DNA from: Roseovarius litorisediminis
GTDB lineage: Bacteria; Pseudomonadota; Alphaproteobacteria; Rhodobacterales; Rhodobacteraceae
Assembly: GCF_900172295.1 (NCBI RefSeq)
Contig: NZ_FWFL01000007.1
Span: 124,001 to 188,000, forward strand
Reading direction: 5' to 3'
Length of the DNA: 64,000 nt
The first letter of the stretch is position 1. Each line of letters begins with the position of its first letter. The position numbers were made by a program, and so were the translations under genes. A model generated the notes under the pieces. It ran no database searches and was not told the DNA's origin. It saw nothing but the letters and a program-made list of their open reading frames with translations. Below are positions 8,865-17,370 of the stretch, one piece after another.

Positions 8865-9227
8865 CGACAGGACCTCGCAGTCGCGTACCTAAAGGGTATT
8901 CAGGAGGCGGATGAGCGGTTTACCGGCCGCGCGATCAAGAACATCACCGACGCGGTCAAAGTGCGGGCGATGGACTTTGAACTACCCGATGAGTGGATGG
9001 AAAAGCCCGACCTGTTCCTGTTCAAGGATTACGACACCAAGATGGGCATGATCGAAGAGCTACGTCAGCCGATCACGGTGGAGATGGTGATACAGGAAAT
9101 CAACCGCTACGCCGATTCAGAGTTCCGTTATGCCGACAAATCCGACGAGGTGGCGATTGAAACCGCCGTGCGCGAAATGGGCCGGATGGAAGAGGCCAAG
9201 CGGCGGTATCTGGAGGGGAAAGGGTGA
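8865..9227 (+). pseudogene. 3' remnant of an AAA+ ATPase gene
   Basis: The open frame runs from just after a TGA at 8862 and has no start codon for its first 32 codons. Its translation looks like the C-terminal lid of an AAA+ ATPase (Arg-Phe-Thr-Gly-Arg-Ala-Ile-Lys-Asn) followed by a charged tail ending in Glu-Gly-Lys-Gly. Walker A, Walker B and sensor motifs are missing, so the 5' part has been lost. From memory, roseobacters often carry an AAA+ ATPase gene next to the DUF6638-like gene found here downstream, which supports decay of a once complete pair. A short protein from the ATG at 8961 is conceivable. The stop overlaps the next start as GTGA. Confidence 0.65.
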
Positions 9228-9985
9228 TCGAATCTGCTTCCTCTAACAATTCAACTGCGCGCAACGCATTTAGAATAGCTGGGTTAATTACTTTAGCGTT
9301 TGTGGGCTTCGTCGCCTATTTAATGGCCAGTGAAATCTGCACAAGCAGTTTTGTTTTTTTAAAAAATTGTCAGTCTAGGTGGAGTTACTTTTGGGAGGCT
9401 CCCCCTAACGAAATTGGAGATGCTCTAGCGGGTGTTGCCAGCGGACTTGCCCTTATTTGGGTGGTGGCATCGGTGATAATCCAGCGCCTAGAATTATCCT
9501 CAACGGTCGATGAACTGCGAGCGAGTAGACAAATAGAAATCAATCGCAACGCACTCAGAGAATATCAAATAGCCTTGGGTGAATTTTCAGATGCATTTTT
9601 CTCAGCGACTTCCCCCGAGGTCATGTACGGAGAATGGGCCTATAAACCATTGAACCAAGACCATCTGGAACATGTTGTTATCCGGAGTACACCTGACAGA
9701 AAAACAGATGATGACGAGTTCAATCTTGGTGTGGCCTGTGCAATGATAACAAAAAATATCTCGAAAATATTTGGTAACTCAGACGTTTTAACTTCCAAGC
9801 CAAGTTTGCACTTAAAACACCAGCAGTTGCTTCTAAGCGTTATGCGGTTAGAGGAACTCAGAAACCGATTGCCATACCGAGAAGCGAACAAGCTAAAAGC
9901 AATGAAATTAAACGAGGCCAAAACTCTACTTGAGAAGTTGCTTGCTCAAGACGAGCTGTTTGCTGAGAAAGGCGATGGTAAATGA
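9224..9985 (+). CDS. AT-rich putative inner-membrane protein
   Basis: This is a 253-residue protein of unknown function. Two hydrophobic segments near residues 15-37 and 65-88 flank a short Cys-containing loop; the remaining 160 residues are polar and helical, probably cytosolic, with a possible coiled coil at 90-125. Sampled lines show about 35-42% GC against about 60% in the following gene, so it is probably a recent import. It starts with GTG in a GTGA overlap with the AAA+ remnant and ends in an ATGA overlap with the DUF6638-like gene, so it fits exactly between two genes that usually belong together. The topology resembles small two-helix effector or immunity membrane proteins, but I have no specific assignment. 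Confidence 0.65.
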   Translation: MIESASSNNSTARNAFRIAGLITLAFVGFVAYLMASEICTSSFVFLKNCQSRWSYFWEAPPNEIGDALAGVASGLALIWVVASVIIQRLELSSTVDELRASRQIEINRNALREYQIALGEFSDAFFSATSPEVMYGEWAYKPLNQDHLEHVVIRSTPDRKTDDDEFNLGVACAMITKNISKIFGNSDVLTSKPSLHLKHQQLLLSVMRLEELRNRLPYREANKLKAMKLNEAKTLLEKLLAQDELFAEKGDGK

Positions 9986-11301
9986 ACCGCCTCATAAAAT
10001 CCGGTCTGATGTTTGGCAATCTGGTGCATGTCTCCTCGCCGGCGTTGGTCGAACGGTATAACCGTGCGCTCAAGCATCTGACGGGCAAGACCACCCAGCT
10101 GACCGATTTCTATATCGACTTCTCGGGCTTTTCGCCTGAAATCGGGTTTGAACTGGATGATACACTCTACCTCAACCATGCGGGCGTGAACCGGCAGTTC
10201 ATCCTGCTGACCACCAATCAGAAAACCGCGCCGCTGCTTGAGGCCAAATTCTCAACCTCGCGGGGTATCCTGCGCCAGTTCATCGAGGAAAACGAAGACG
10301 CCCTTTTTGCCCTTACCGCCCGCGATGCCGTGGCCGGGGAACTGGTGAATTCGGTCTATGACATGTCCAGCCCCGCGCGCCTGTTTGATATCCGGCGCAT
10401 TACCATCGAGGCCGACACCACCGGCGGCGCCATCCGGCAGGCGCAAAAGCTGGATACCAAGGTGGCGCAGTTCCTGAATGATCAGGACGCGTGGTTTGAC
10501 GATGTGCTGATATCCCAGATGATCACGCTGGCCGGTGAAACCGGCGATGTGGTGCGCAACCCGATCAAGCTGAAGGAAATGAGCTTTGATCAGCGCAACT
10601 ACTGGACCGATCATTTTGGCGGGATCTATCTGTTTCAGGATGTGGACCACCCGGCCCTGATCACCGGTGGCGACAAGGCCATTCTGAACGATCTGCCGAT
10701 TGACCATGTGTTTGATCTGTCCGAGCGTAACCGGATCGCCAGGTTTCTGGAACTGAACGATCTGGCCGAACCCATCGTCAAGGCACGGGGCGTCGATGCA
10801 GGTGCGATCCTGCGGCAGAAGATGGATTTCATTCTGGTCGATGCGCTGGCGGGTCAGGGCGTGCCAATTGAGGGGCGCTCGCGTACCGATATGCGACGGC
10901 TGGCACGTGAACACGCAGGCAAGCTGCCCAAAGAATTCCACGCGCTGGCCGCTTTGGTGAACTGGGCTGAAAACGGTGGCCCGTGGCCCCGCATCACATC
11001 GGAGCATCCGGCCTATTTCTATACCTTGCGGGCGGCAGCGCACAAAGACGCAGATCTGATCAACATGCTGCTCAGTCAGCTGACGTCCAAAGATATCCGC
11101 CAGCTTTTCATCTGCCACAAGCCGCTTTTCTACGAACTTTACCAACACTGGCCGGACGAGAAAAAAGACTATGTGGTCGAATTTTTGCGCAACGAGTATC
11201 AGATCGACAAGGTAGGGGCGCGCAAAGCGCTATTTGGCCGTGAGGCGCCGATGGAAGACATGGTTGCCCGCGTTGGTCCCTGGGGTGCGGTCAGAAAATA
11301 G
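9982..11301 (+). CDS. DUF6638-like conserved protein
   Basis: This is a 439-residue soluble protein that I recognise as a conserved roseobacterial family, I believe DUF6638, of unknown function. Its N-terminus (Met-Asn-Arg-Leu-Ile-Lys-Ser-Gly-Leu-Met-Phe-Gly) and the repeated mention of AAA+ ATPase neighbours fit that memory. There is no signal peptide or membrane segment, and I see no catalytic motif. GC is back to about 60%, like the chromosome. The ATG overlaps the preceding AT-rich gene's TGA as ATGA. With its AAA+ partner truncated here, it may have lost its original function even though the frame is intact. It faces the acyltransferase gene tail to tail with a 3-base gap. Confidence 0.65.
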   Translation: MNRLIKSGLMFGNLVHVSSPALVERYNRALKHLTGKTTQLTDFYIDFSGFSPEIGFELDDTLYLNHAGVNRQFILLTTNQKTAPLLEAKFSTSRGILRQFIEENEDALFALTARDAVAGELVNSVYDMSSPARLFDIRRITIEADTTGGAIRQAQKLDTKVAQFLNDQDAWFDDVLISQMITLAGETGDVVRNPIKLKEMSFDQRNYWTDHFGGIYLFQDVDHPALITGGDKAILNDLPIDHVFDLSERNRIARFLELNDLAEPIVKARGVDAGAILRQKMDFILVDALAGQGVPIEGRSRTDMRRLAREHAGKLPKEFHALAALVNWAENGGPWPRITSEHPAYFYTLRAAAHKDADLINMLLSQLTSKDIRQLFICHKPLFYELYQHWPDEKKDYVVEFLRNEYQIDKVGARKALFGREAPMEDMVARVGPWGAVRK

Positions 11302-11304
11302 GCC

Positions 11305-12357
11305 TTAAAATCCGCCGGCCTGTTTATTCCCTTTGGTCACCGTGGCGCGCTGATCTTCCAGCCCCATGGACACCAGTAGCGATGCCGCTTCCTGTTGCTG
11401 CTGAAATTCAGCTTTTGAATGCATACCGCGCCAATTGGCCTGAATCAGCGACTGCGCTACCGCACCGCCCAGTGTGGTTCCGGGGCCGGTCACGATGAAC
11501 AGGTCAGGTGCGAATTCGCGCGCGGCTTGTGAAATTGCTTTGGTAAAGTCATAGGTTTCAACCACTTGATGCCCCAGCGTGTAGGCCCACAGTGCGTGGG
11601 AATCTGTGGCGCTTGGCCACCAGACAGCGCCGCGTCCATCAATCAGCGGCAGATTTGGCTGGCCGAACAAATCTGGGCCCATGCGGGCGCGTCCGGCTTC
11701 GGCGACAGGGGCCTGCAGGGCTGAATGGAAAGCGGCATGGTTGACCAGCCGCATCGGGAACCGGTCCTGCAGGGGGGGGACTGCTGCCACAAAGGCGGCC
11801 AGTCCGGGCTCGTCTCCGGCCAGAACCAGCATGCCGCCAAGATCAATCGAAAGGCTCAGCCTGTGGTCGGCGCGCGCATTGATTTCGGCAACCAGCCCCA
11901 AAAGGCTGGCCTTGTTGGCGGGGTTGGGGTGCCAGTTCTCATCGACGAAAGGGTAGATAAGCTGACCACCGATCAGCCGTTCCTGCATCAGCGTTCCCAT
12001 GGTGTTCACCACCTCGAACCCGGCTTCGGGCGTCAGCGCACCGCCACAGGCCAGCGCCGAATACCAGCCCATCGAATTACCAGTAACCGCCACGACCTCA
12101 ACCCCGTCGAGGGCGCGGAAATCGGCCAGCATCGCCGCATAGATCAGCGCGGAGGCATTATCGCCCCGCGTATGTGTCGCAACCGAATAGCGCGCGGCGC
12201 TGTCCAGATCGGTCAGCGTTGGCTGGCCCGCCTGTTGGCGCCGCTCATCGAACCGGCACATCAGGTCCTTATCTTTGAAGTGACGCCCAAGTATACCCAG
12301 ATCGGACTTGTTATAGGTGCCCCGCCCGGGGCAGATCACCACAGCAGTTTTCGTCAT
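11305..12357 (-). CDS. Malonyl-CoA:ACP transacylase-like protein
   Basis: This 350-residue protein resembles the FabD acyltransferase family. A GNSMGWY motif stands where FabD has Gly-His-Ser-Leu-Gly, so the nucleophilic Ser is kept but the His before it is Asn. A second conserved His is seen in Asn-His-Ala-Ala-Phe-His-Ser near residue 205, as in FabD. It could move an acyl group from CoA to a carrier or acyl acceptor. It overlaps the upstream fused E1 gene as ATGA, so the two are co-translated, suggesting that the acyl product of the dehydrogenase is handed to this protein. No ACP gene is nearby. The family is fairly sure; the substrate is unknown. Confidence 0.7.
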   Translation of the reverse strand: MTKTAVVICPGRGTYNKSDLGILGRHFKDKDLMCRFDERRQQAGQPTLTDLDSAARYSVATHTRGDNASALIYAAMLADFRALDGVEVVAVTGNSMGWYSALACGGALTPEAGFEVVNTMGTLMQERLIGGQLIYPFVDENWHPNPANKASLLGLVAEINARADHRLSLSIDLGGMLVLAGDEPGLAAFVAAVPPLQDRFPMRLVNHAAFHSALQAPVAEAGRARMGPDLFGQPNLPLIDGRGAVWWPSATDSHALWAYTLGHQVVETYDFTKAISQAAREFAPDLFIVTGPGTTLGGAVAQSLIQANWRGMHSKAEFQQQQEAASLLVSMGLEDQRATVTKGNKQAGGF

Positions 12358-14543
12358 TTTGCGCCCTCGACAAGGGCCCTGGCCGCGGCGATGATGCTTT
12401 CTTTTGAAGGCATGGTTGCCGCATAGGCCGGGCCGGTGGCGATGAAGCTGTCCTGGGCCGTCAGTCGGGCCAACGGCACATCAGTCACCTCGTGAAAATG
12501 CGCCACCAGGGCTTCGGCCACGCCGCCGGAATGACGTGTCTCGTCAACGACAAGGATGTTTTTGGCCCCTTTAACTGCCTGCGTCAGCGCCTTTTTCGGC
12601 AGAGGTGACAACCAGCGGATATCGATGATCCGGGCAGCTATACCCGCTTTGGCCAGTTCCGGTTCGGCCTGGTGGCTTAGGTAGGTGCCATTGCCGAAAC
12701 TAACGATGGCCAGATCGTCGCCCTTTCCAGTTATACCGACCTTGCCCAAAGCGATAGATTCAGAAACGTCCGGATAAAAATTCATCCAGCCTCCATCCTT
12801 TTCCGCATGCAGGTCTCGCATCGGGTACAGGGCGATCGGTTCCAGGAAAACCACCAGCCGCTGCTCTTCTCGGGCCAGCCTTACGCATTCGCGCAGCATC
12901 CGTGCCGCATCCGCCCCGTTTGACGGGCAGGCCAGGATTAATCCGGGGATGTCGCGCAGCACCGCGACCGAATTGTCGTTGTGGAAATGCCCGCCAAAGC
13001 CCTTTTGATAGCCCAGCCCGGCAATCCGAAGCACCATCGGGTTGCTGTATTGCCCATCTGAAAAGAACGGCAGCGTCGCCGCCTCCCCACGCAACTGGTC
13101 CTCGGCATTGTGCAGATAGGCCAGAAACTGAATTTCGGGCATCGGAATAAATCCGTTTTGCGCCATTCCGATAGCCAGCCCCAGAATTGATTGCTCGTCC
13201 AGCAGTGTGTCGATCATGCGGTCAGCGCCAAACCGGGCCTGCAGCTTTTGCGTAACACCGTAGACTCCCCCCTTGCGGCCCACGTCCTCGCCCATCATGA
13301 CGATCTCACCATGCTCCAGCATCAGGTCGGTCAGCGCCCAGTTGATCAGGCGCGACATGATCTGTGGCTCGGCCATGGCCTTGATGTCCGCGCCAAAGGT
13401 GGCCGCGCGGCGCTCGGCAGAGGGGCCGTTGGTAGGCCGGCAGGCCCGCCGGGGCGGAATCAGGCTGGCCATTACATCGCTTGCCGTTTTCAGACGCGGA
13501 CGCGTGACGGCCTCATCGGCGACGCGGGCCACACGGGCGCAGGTGTCGTTGTAAATCCCCAGTGCGCTGGCAGGATCCAAGGCGCCCGACTGATCCAATA
13601 GGCGGACCGAATGTAGCAGCGGATCGTTGGCTTCTTCGGCCTCGACCTCGGCCTTGGGCAAATAGGTTGTCGGCACATCCGCCCCGGCATGGCCATAGAG
13701 CCGCACCGTGCGAATATGCAGGAAGGCGGGTTTGCGACAGGTGCGAACATAGTGCGCCGCGGCCTGCGCAACCCGGAAGGTGTCAAAGATGTCCAGCCCG
13801 TCGCAGCTAAAATATTTCAGACCGGGGCGGTGTGCGAAACTGGCTGCGATCCAGCCTTTGGGTGTTTTGGTTGAAATGCCAATCCCGTTATCCTCGCAGA
13901 CAAACAGCAACGGCAATGGCACCGACTGGTACGACGTCCACTGCGCAGTATTGAAAGCCCCCTGCGCTGTCGAGTGGTTGGCCGAAGCATCGCCGAAAGA
14001 GCAAAAAACAAGACTGTCATCCGCAAACTCGGCATGTTCGGGGCGATGCCGGCGTGCGGCACCCACCGCATATGCCGCGCCAACAGCCTTGGGAAGATGC
14101 GAGGCAATGGTCGAGGTCTGCGGCGGAATGTTCAGCACCTTTGATCCAAGCACCTTGTGGCGCCCGCCGCTGATCGGATCCTCGGAAGACGACGCAAAGG
14201 ACAGCAGGATATCCCACGCAGGTGACTGGCCCGGCACCTGTGCGCTGCGCGCAATCTGAAACGCTGCGTCACGGTAATGCAGAAAAGCCGTGTCTTCCGG
14301 TCTTAGCGCGGCGGCGACGGCCGCCATGCCTTCATGCCCCGATGACCCGATGGTGTAAAATCCCTGACCGGCCTTCTGCATGGCGCGGCTTTGCCGGTCC
14401 AACGCCCGGCTCAGGCATTGCGACCGGAATATCGACACCGCAGCGGGCGCGGACAACTGTCCTGATGGCGGCGCCCCTTCGGGCAGATCTCCTGCTGCAA
14501 CGCGGCGCAGGAAATTCTCGTGAACGATACTGGCCCGGTCCAT
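12354..14543 (-). CDS. ThDP-dependent E1 dehydrogenase, alpha and beta fused
   Basis: This is the 2-oxoacid dehydrogenase E1 component with both subunits in one 729-residue chain. The N-terminal half is E1-alpha, with a thiamine diphosphate motif (Gly-Asp-Ala-Ser-Ala-Asn, then Cys-Glu-Asp-Asn-Gly near 30 residues later). The C-terminal half, from about residue 400, is E1-beta, starting with a Gly-Glu-Asp-Val-Gly motif. It would decarboxylate a 2-oxoacid, probably branched-chain or acetoin-like, but no E2 or E3 gene is adjacent. I chose the ATG at 14543, with AGGGGGC upstream, over a GTG at 14654 that lacks a ribosome site and adds poorly family-like sequence. It forms an operon with the acyltransferase-like gene. 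Confidence 0.75.
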   Translation of the reverse strand: MDRASIVHENFLRRVAAGDLPEGAPPSGQLSAPAAVSIFRSQCLSRALDRQSRAMQKAGQGFYTIGSSGHEGMAAVAAALRPEDTAFLHYRDAAFQIARSAQVPGQSPAWDILLSFASSSEDPISGGRHKVLGSKVLNIPPQTSTIASHLPKAVGAAYAVGAARRHRPEHAEFADDSLVFCSFGDASANHSTAQGAFNTAQWTSYQSVPLPLLFVCEDNGIGISTKTPKGWIAASFAHRPGLKYFSCDGLDIFDTFRVAQAAAHYVRTCRKPAFLHIRTVRLYGHAGADVPTTYLPKAEVEAEEANDPLLHSVRLLDQSGALDPASALGIYNDTCARVARVADEAVTRPRLKTASDVMASLIPPRRACRPTNGPSAERRAATFGADIKAMAEPQIMSRLINWALTDLMLEHGEIVMMGEDVGRKGGVYGVTQKLQARFGADRMIDTLLDEQSILGLAIGMAQNGFIPMPEIQFLAYLHNAEDQLRGEAATLPFFSDGQYSNPMVLRIAGLGYQKGFGGHFHNDNSVAVLRDIPGLILACPSNGADAARMLRECVRLAREEQRLVVFLEPIALYPMRDLHAEKDGGWMNFYPDVSESIALGKVGITGKGDDLAIVSFGNGTYLSHQAEPELAKAGIAARIIDIRWLSPLPKKALTQAVKGAKNILVVDETRHSGGVAEALVAHFHEVTDVPLARLTAQDSFIATGPAYAATMPSKESIIAAARALVEGAK

Positions 14544-14743
14544 GATCTGCCCCCTGAAATAACGGCCTTGTCCCGTTTCCTGCGCAACCCGGGTTAAGGC
14601 TATGCGCATTGCGGGTGTTTCGATAGATGACGACGGTAATGCTGATCCGTCCACCCAAGGATGTCGCGTGCCAGACCTGCGATGTCCAGAGGCTTGTCTA
14701 AATTGTCTGGCTCAAACTACAAAATTGTGCCGGCGGCCCCTGA
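14544..14743 (-). promoter_or_regulatory. Leader of the E1/acyltransferase operon
   Basis: About 200 bases separate the cupin regulator stop from the chosen E1 start. They hold the longer E1 frame (to 14654) and an AT-rich piece near 14700-14730 that may contain a promoter. No strong hairpin is visible. Confidence 0.3.
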
Positions 14744-15313
14744 TCAGAAGGTAGGTGGGGTGCAGGCGCTGATGATCACGCTTTCCTCGGGACCGACCTG
14801 CCGAAACCTGTGGGGTTTGCTGCTTTGAAAGAAATAGGCATCCCCCGGTCCAAGGATTTTCCGCTGGTCGCCGACCGTCACCTCAACGCGGCCAGAAATC
14901 ACGATGCCCCCCTCTTCACCTTCATGCTCGTACAACACACGCCCTGTGTCAGCATTCAGCCCATAAGTTTCCTTGAGAATCTGCAGGCTGCGCCCAAATG
15001 GATTACCTCCGATCTGCTTGATCGATAGCCGGCCGCTGCCAATCTCGGACAGGTCTTCGGCCGCATAGAACACGGTTTCGTCTGGCTCTTCCGCAAAGGC
15101 AAAAAACTCGGATAACCCAATGGGAATCCCTTCTAAAATCCGTTTGAGAGACCCCACCGATGGACTGATTTTTCCCGCTTCCATAAGCGAGATCGTAGCG
15201 CTTGCCACACTCACCTTTTTTGCCAGTGCCCGTTGCGACAAGCCCGCCTTGCGGCGCAGTGTTCTTAACCGCTGGCCAAGTTCGGCATTGCCCATATCAT
15301 CAGAATTTGCCAC
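14744..15313 (-). CDS. XRE-family regulator with cupin domain (PuuR-like)
   Basis: This is a 189-residue transcription factor. Residues 12-66 form an XRE helix-turn-helix (Leu-Ser-Gln-Arg-Ala-Leu-Ala then Ser-x-Ala-Thr-Ile-Ser). Residues 110-180 form a cupin barrel with the usual Gly-Asp-Ala-Tyr-Phe-Phe and Pro-His-Arg-Phe motifs that bind a small ligand. This architecture is that of PuuR, the putrescine/GABA catabolism repressor. It lies divergently from gabT with 161 bases between the starts, so it probably controls gabT and possibly itself. It may also be read into the E1 operon, which has the same orientation. The start is supported by the helix-turn-helix beginning soon after it. Confidence 0.8.
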   Translation of the reverse strand: MANSDDMGNAELGQRLRTLRRKAGLSQRALAKKVSVASATISLMEAGKISPSVGSLKRILEGIPIGLSEFFAFAEEPDETVFYAAEDLSEIGSGRLSIKQIGGNPFGRSLQILKETYGLNADTGRVLYEHEGEEGGIVISGRVEVTVGDQRKILGPGDAYFFQSSKPHRFRQVGPEESVIISACTPPTF

Positions 15314-15474
15314 GATTAAAATCCTTATCGCTGACGTATTACTTTGTTATTTTACAATATGTTGGCGAGATAAAGAAATAGGCTTTCGCCCAAATACTCA
15401 ACACTTTACGAGGCTGCCATAGCCATGGTACCCGTGCAGGCGCGGTAATGGATCTGTTCTGGAAAGGGAATCCA
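15314..15474. promoter_or_regulatory. Divergent promoter region, cupin regulator and gabT
   Basis: This shared control region has an AT-rich core near 15330-15385 and is the likely site where the cupin regulator binds. No clean long dyad was seen. The gabT ribosome site GGAAAGGGA lies at its right end. Confidence 0.45.
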
Positions 15475-16761
15475 ATGTCGAACAAAGAGTTAAGTGAACG
15501 GCGCGACAGTGCGATTGCACGTGGGGTTGGCATGATGACGCAGGTCTATGCCGACCGCGCCGAAAACGCCGAAGTCTGGGATATCGAGGGCAACCGCTAT
15601 ATCGACTTCGCCGCTGGCATTGCCGTGGTCAACACCGGGCATCGCCACCCCAAGGTGATCGAAGCGGTGAAAAAGCAGCTCGACCGTTTCACCCACACCT
15701 GCCATCAGGTCATGCCCTACGAGAATTACGTTGGTCTGGCTGAACGCCTGAACACCCGCGTTCCAGGTGAATTCGAGAAAAAAACGATCTTTGTGTCCAC
15801 CGGCGCAGAAGCGGTTGAAAATGCGGTTAAAATTGCCCGCGCCGCTACGGGGCGCAATGCCATCGTCGCGTTCTCGGGCGCCTTCCACGGTCGTACTTTC
15901 ATGACCATGTCGATGACCGGCAAGGTATTTCCCTACAAGGCGGGCTTTGGTGCCATGCCGGCCGACGTATTCCACGCGCCGTTCCCGATCGAACTGCATG
16001 GGGTTACGGTTGAGCATTCTCTGGGCGAGTTGAACCGCCTGTTCAAGGCCGACGTCGATCCGGCCCGTGTCGCGGCCATTATTCTTGAGCCTGTGCAGGG
16101 CGAAGGCGGGTTTTATGAGGCGCCCAAGGCGTTCATGACCGCACTACGCGAGATCTGTGACGAACACGGCATTCTGCTGATCGCCGATGAGGTCCAGACC
16201 GGATTTGCCCGGACCGGCAAGGTTTTTGCGATGGAACATCACGATGTCGCGCCGGATCTGACCACAATGGCCAAAGGCCTTGCAGGCGGCTTTCCTCTGG
16301 CAGCTGTGACCGGCCGCGCCGAAGTGATGGATGCGGCCAACCCTGGCGGTCTGGGCGGTACCTATGCAGGTAACCCGATTGGGGTGGCTGCGGCCCATGC
16401 CGTTCTTGATGTCATCGACGAAGAAGAACTTTGCGATCGCGCCAACTATCTTGGGTCGCGCCTGAAACAGCGGCTGGAAAGCCTGCGCTCGGACATTCCG
16501 GAAATTGCCGATATCCGCGGTCCGGGCTTTATGAATGCAGTCGAGTTCAACCTGCCTGCCTCGTCCACGCCGAACCCTGATTTTGCAAACGCAGTCAAGG
16601 CCGAGGCGCTGAACCACGGTCTGGTCCTGTTGACCTGCGGCGTTTACGGCAACGTCATCCGCTTCCTGTCGCCGATCACAATTCAGGACGAGATTTTCGC
16701 CGAAGCAATGGACATCATCGAGGCGTCGATGCGGACCGTCAGCCAAAAAGCTGCGGCTTAA
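15475..16761 (+). CDS. gabT: 4-aminobutyrate aminotransferase
   Basis: This 428-residue PLP enzyme transfers the amino group of GABA to 2-oxoglutarate, giving succinate semialdehyde and glutamate. Class III aminotransferase motifs are present: Gly-Ala-Glu-Ala-Val-Glu-Asn near 110 for cofactor phosphate binding, the Asp-Glu-Val-Gln-Thr-Gly-Phe motif near 238 and the Schiff-base Lys in Met-Ala-Lys-Gly near 266. The length equals that of E. coli GabT. The ATG at 15475 has AAAGGGA upstream; an ATG at 15448 would add nine residues. No succinate semialdehyde dehydrogenase gene is adjacent. A strong terminator follows. A related beta-amino or putrescine aminotransferase is possible, but the PuuR-like neighbour favours GABA. 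Confidence 0.87.
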   Translation: MSNKELSERRDSAIARGVGMMTQVYADRAENAEVWDIEGNRYIDFAAGIAVVNTGHRHPKVIEAVKKQLDRFTHTCHQVMPYENYVGLAERLNTRVPGEFEKKTIFVSTGAEAVENAVKIARAATGRNAIVAFSGAFHGRTFMTMSMTGKVFPYKAGFGAMPADVFHAPFPIELHGVTVEHSLGELNRLFKADVDPARVAAIILEPVQGEGGFYEAPKAFMTALREICDEHGILLIADEVQTGFARTGKVFAMEHHDVAPDLTTMAKGLAGGFPLAAVTGRAEVMDAANPGGLGGTYAGNPIGVAAAHAVLDVIDEEELCDRANYLGSRLKQRLESLRSDIPEIADIRGPGFMNAVEFNLPASSTPNPDFANAVKAEALNHGLVLLTCGVYGNVIRFLSPITIQDEIFAEAMDIIEASMRTVSQKAAA

Positions 16762-16780
16762 ACTCACTTGCACTAACAAA

Positions 16781-16813
16781 AATAGCGGCCTTTCGAGGCC
16801 GCTATTCTTTTTT
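16781..16813 (+). terminator. Rho-independent terminator after gabT
   Basis: A perfect 11-bp stem (16781-16791 with 16796-16806) and a TTCG tetraloop are followed by six T residues at 16808-16813. The left flank is also A-rich, so it could serve the convergent phasin gene as well. Confidence 0.92.
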
Positions 16814-16822
16814 CAGATCATG

Positions 16823-17260
16823 CTAGACGGGCGTTGCTGATTTGCTTTTTGTCGCGCTTTTGGTCTGACGCACGGCTTCTTCCAGAGCTTCTTCGCTGAC
16901 CTGCGCCTCAGAGCGCACCACGTGCCCGGTGCAGCGTGCAACCATATCCATCCATTCCCCGGCATCTTCGGCAATTCGCTCGACCGAATGACGCTGCCAG
17001 TCCGCCATGGCCTGCATCGCCTCGGTCGGATCATTTGCCGAAACGGTTGCTTTCTTTGCAGCATCCATGGCGCTTTTTGTTGCCTCATGCCGGCGGGCGA
17101 ACCAGTGGCGGGTAAAGGCCTCGGCCTCTTGCAGTAATTTTTCCTGTGCGTCCCAGAATTGCTCAACCTGAGGCTTCACCAGCGGATTTAGCGCCAATGG
17201 CGTCCCGGCCATCTTGAGAAGTTCGGGTAACACGGAAGGTACTTGTTTTTCTTTGGTCAT
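16823..17260 (-). CDS. Phasin-family protein
   Basis: This 145-residue helical protein looks like a phasin, which coats polyhydroxyalkanoate granules. Features that fit are the absence of a signal peptide, a long amphipathic helix with Phe-Trp-x-x-Gln and Phe-x-x-x-Trp-Phe motifs near 35-60, and an Ala/Lys/Ser/Thr-rich tail at the end (Lys-Ser-Ala-Thr-Lys repeats). The ATG at 17260 is chosen because GGAGG lies 6 bases upstream; a TTG four codons earlier lies inside that ribosome site. It implies that the organism stores PHB, although no PHA synthase or depolymerase gene is in view. The identification comes from pattern and size only. Confidence 0.65.
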   Translation of the reverse strand: MTKEKQVPSVLPELLKMAGTPLALNPLVKPQVEQFWDAQEKLLQEAEAFTRHWFARRHEATKSAMDAAKKATVSANDPTEAMQAMADWQRHSVERIAEDAGEWMDMVARCTGHVVRSEAQVSEEALEEAVRQTKSATKSKSATPV

Positions 17261-17370
17261 TACAGCCTCCAAATCGATAGTTCAAATGCAAACATCAGCC
17301 TTTACATGGCACGGTTAGAGGACAGTCGCCTTGACTCTAATCAACACGGTGGCGTTATCGGCCGATTTTC

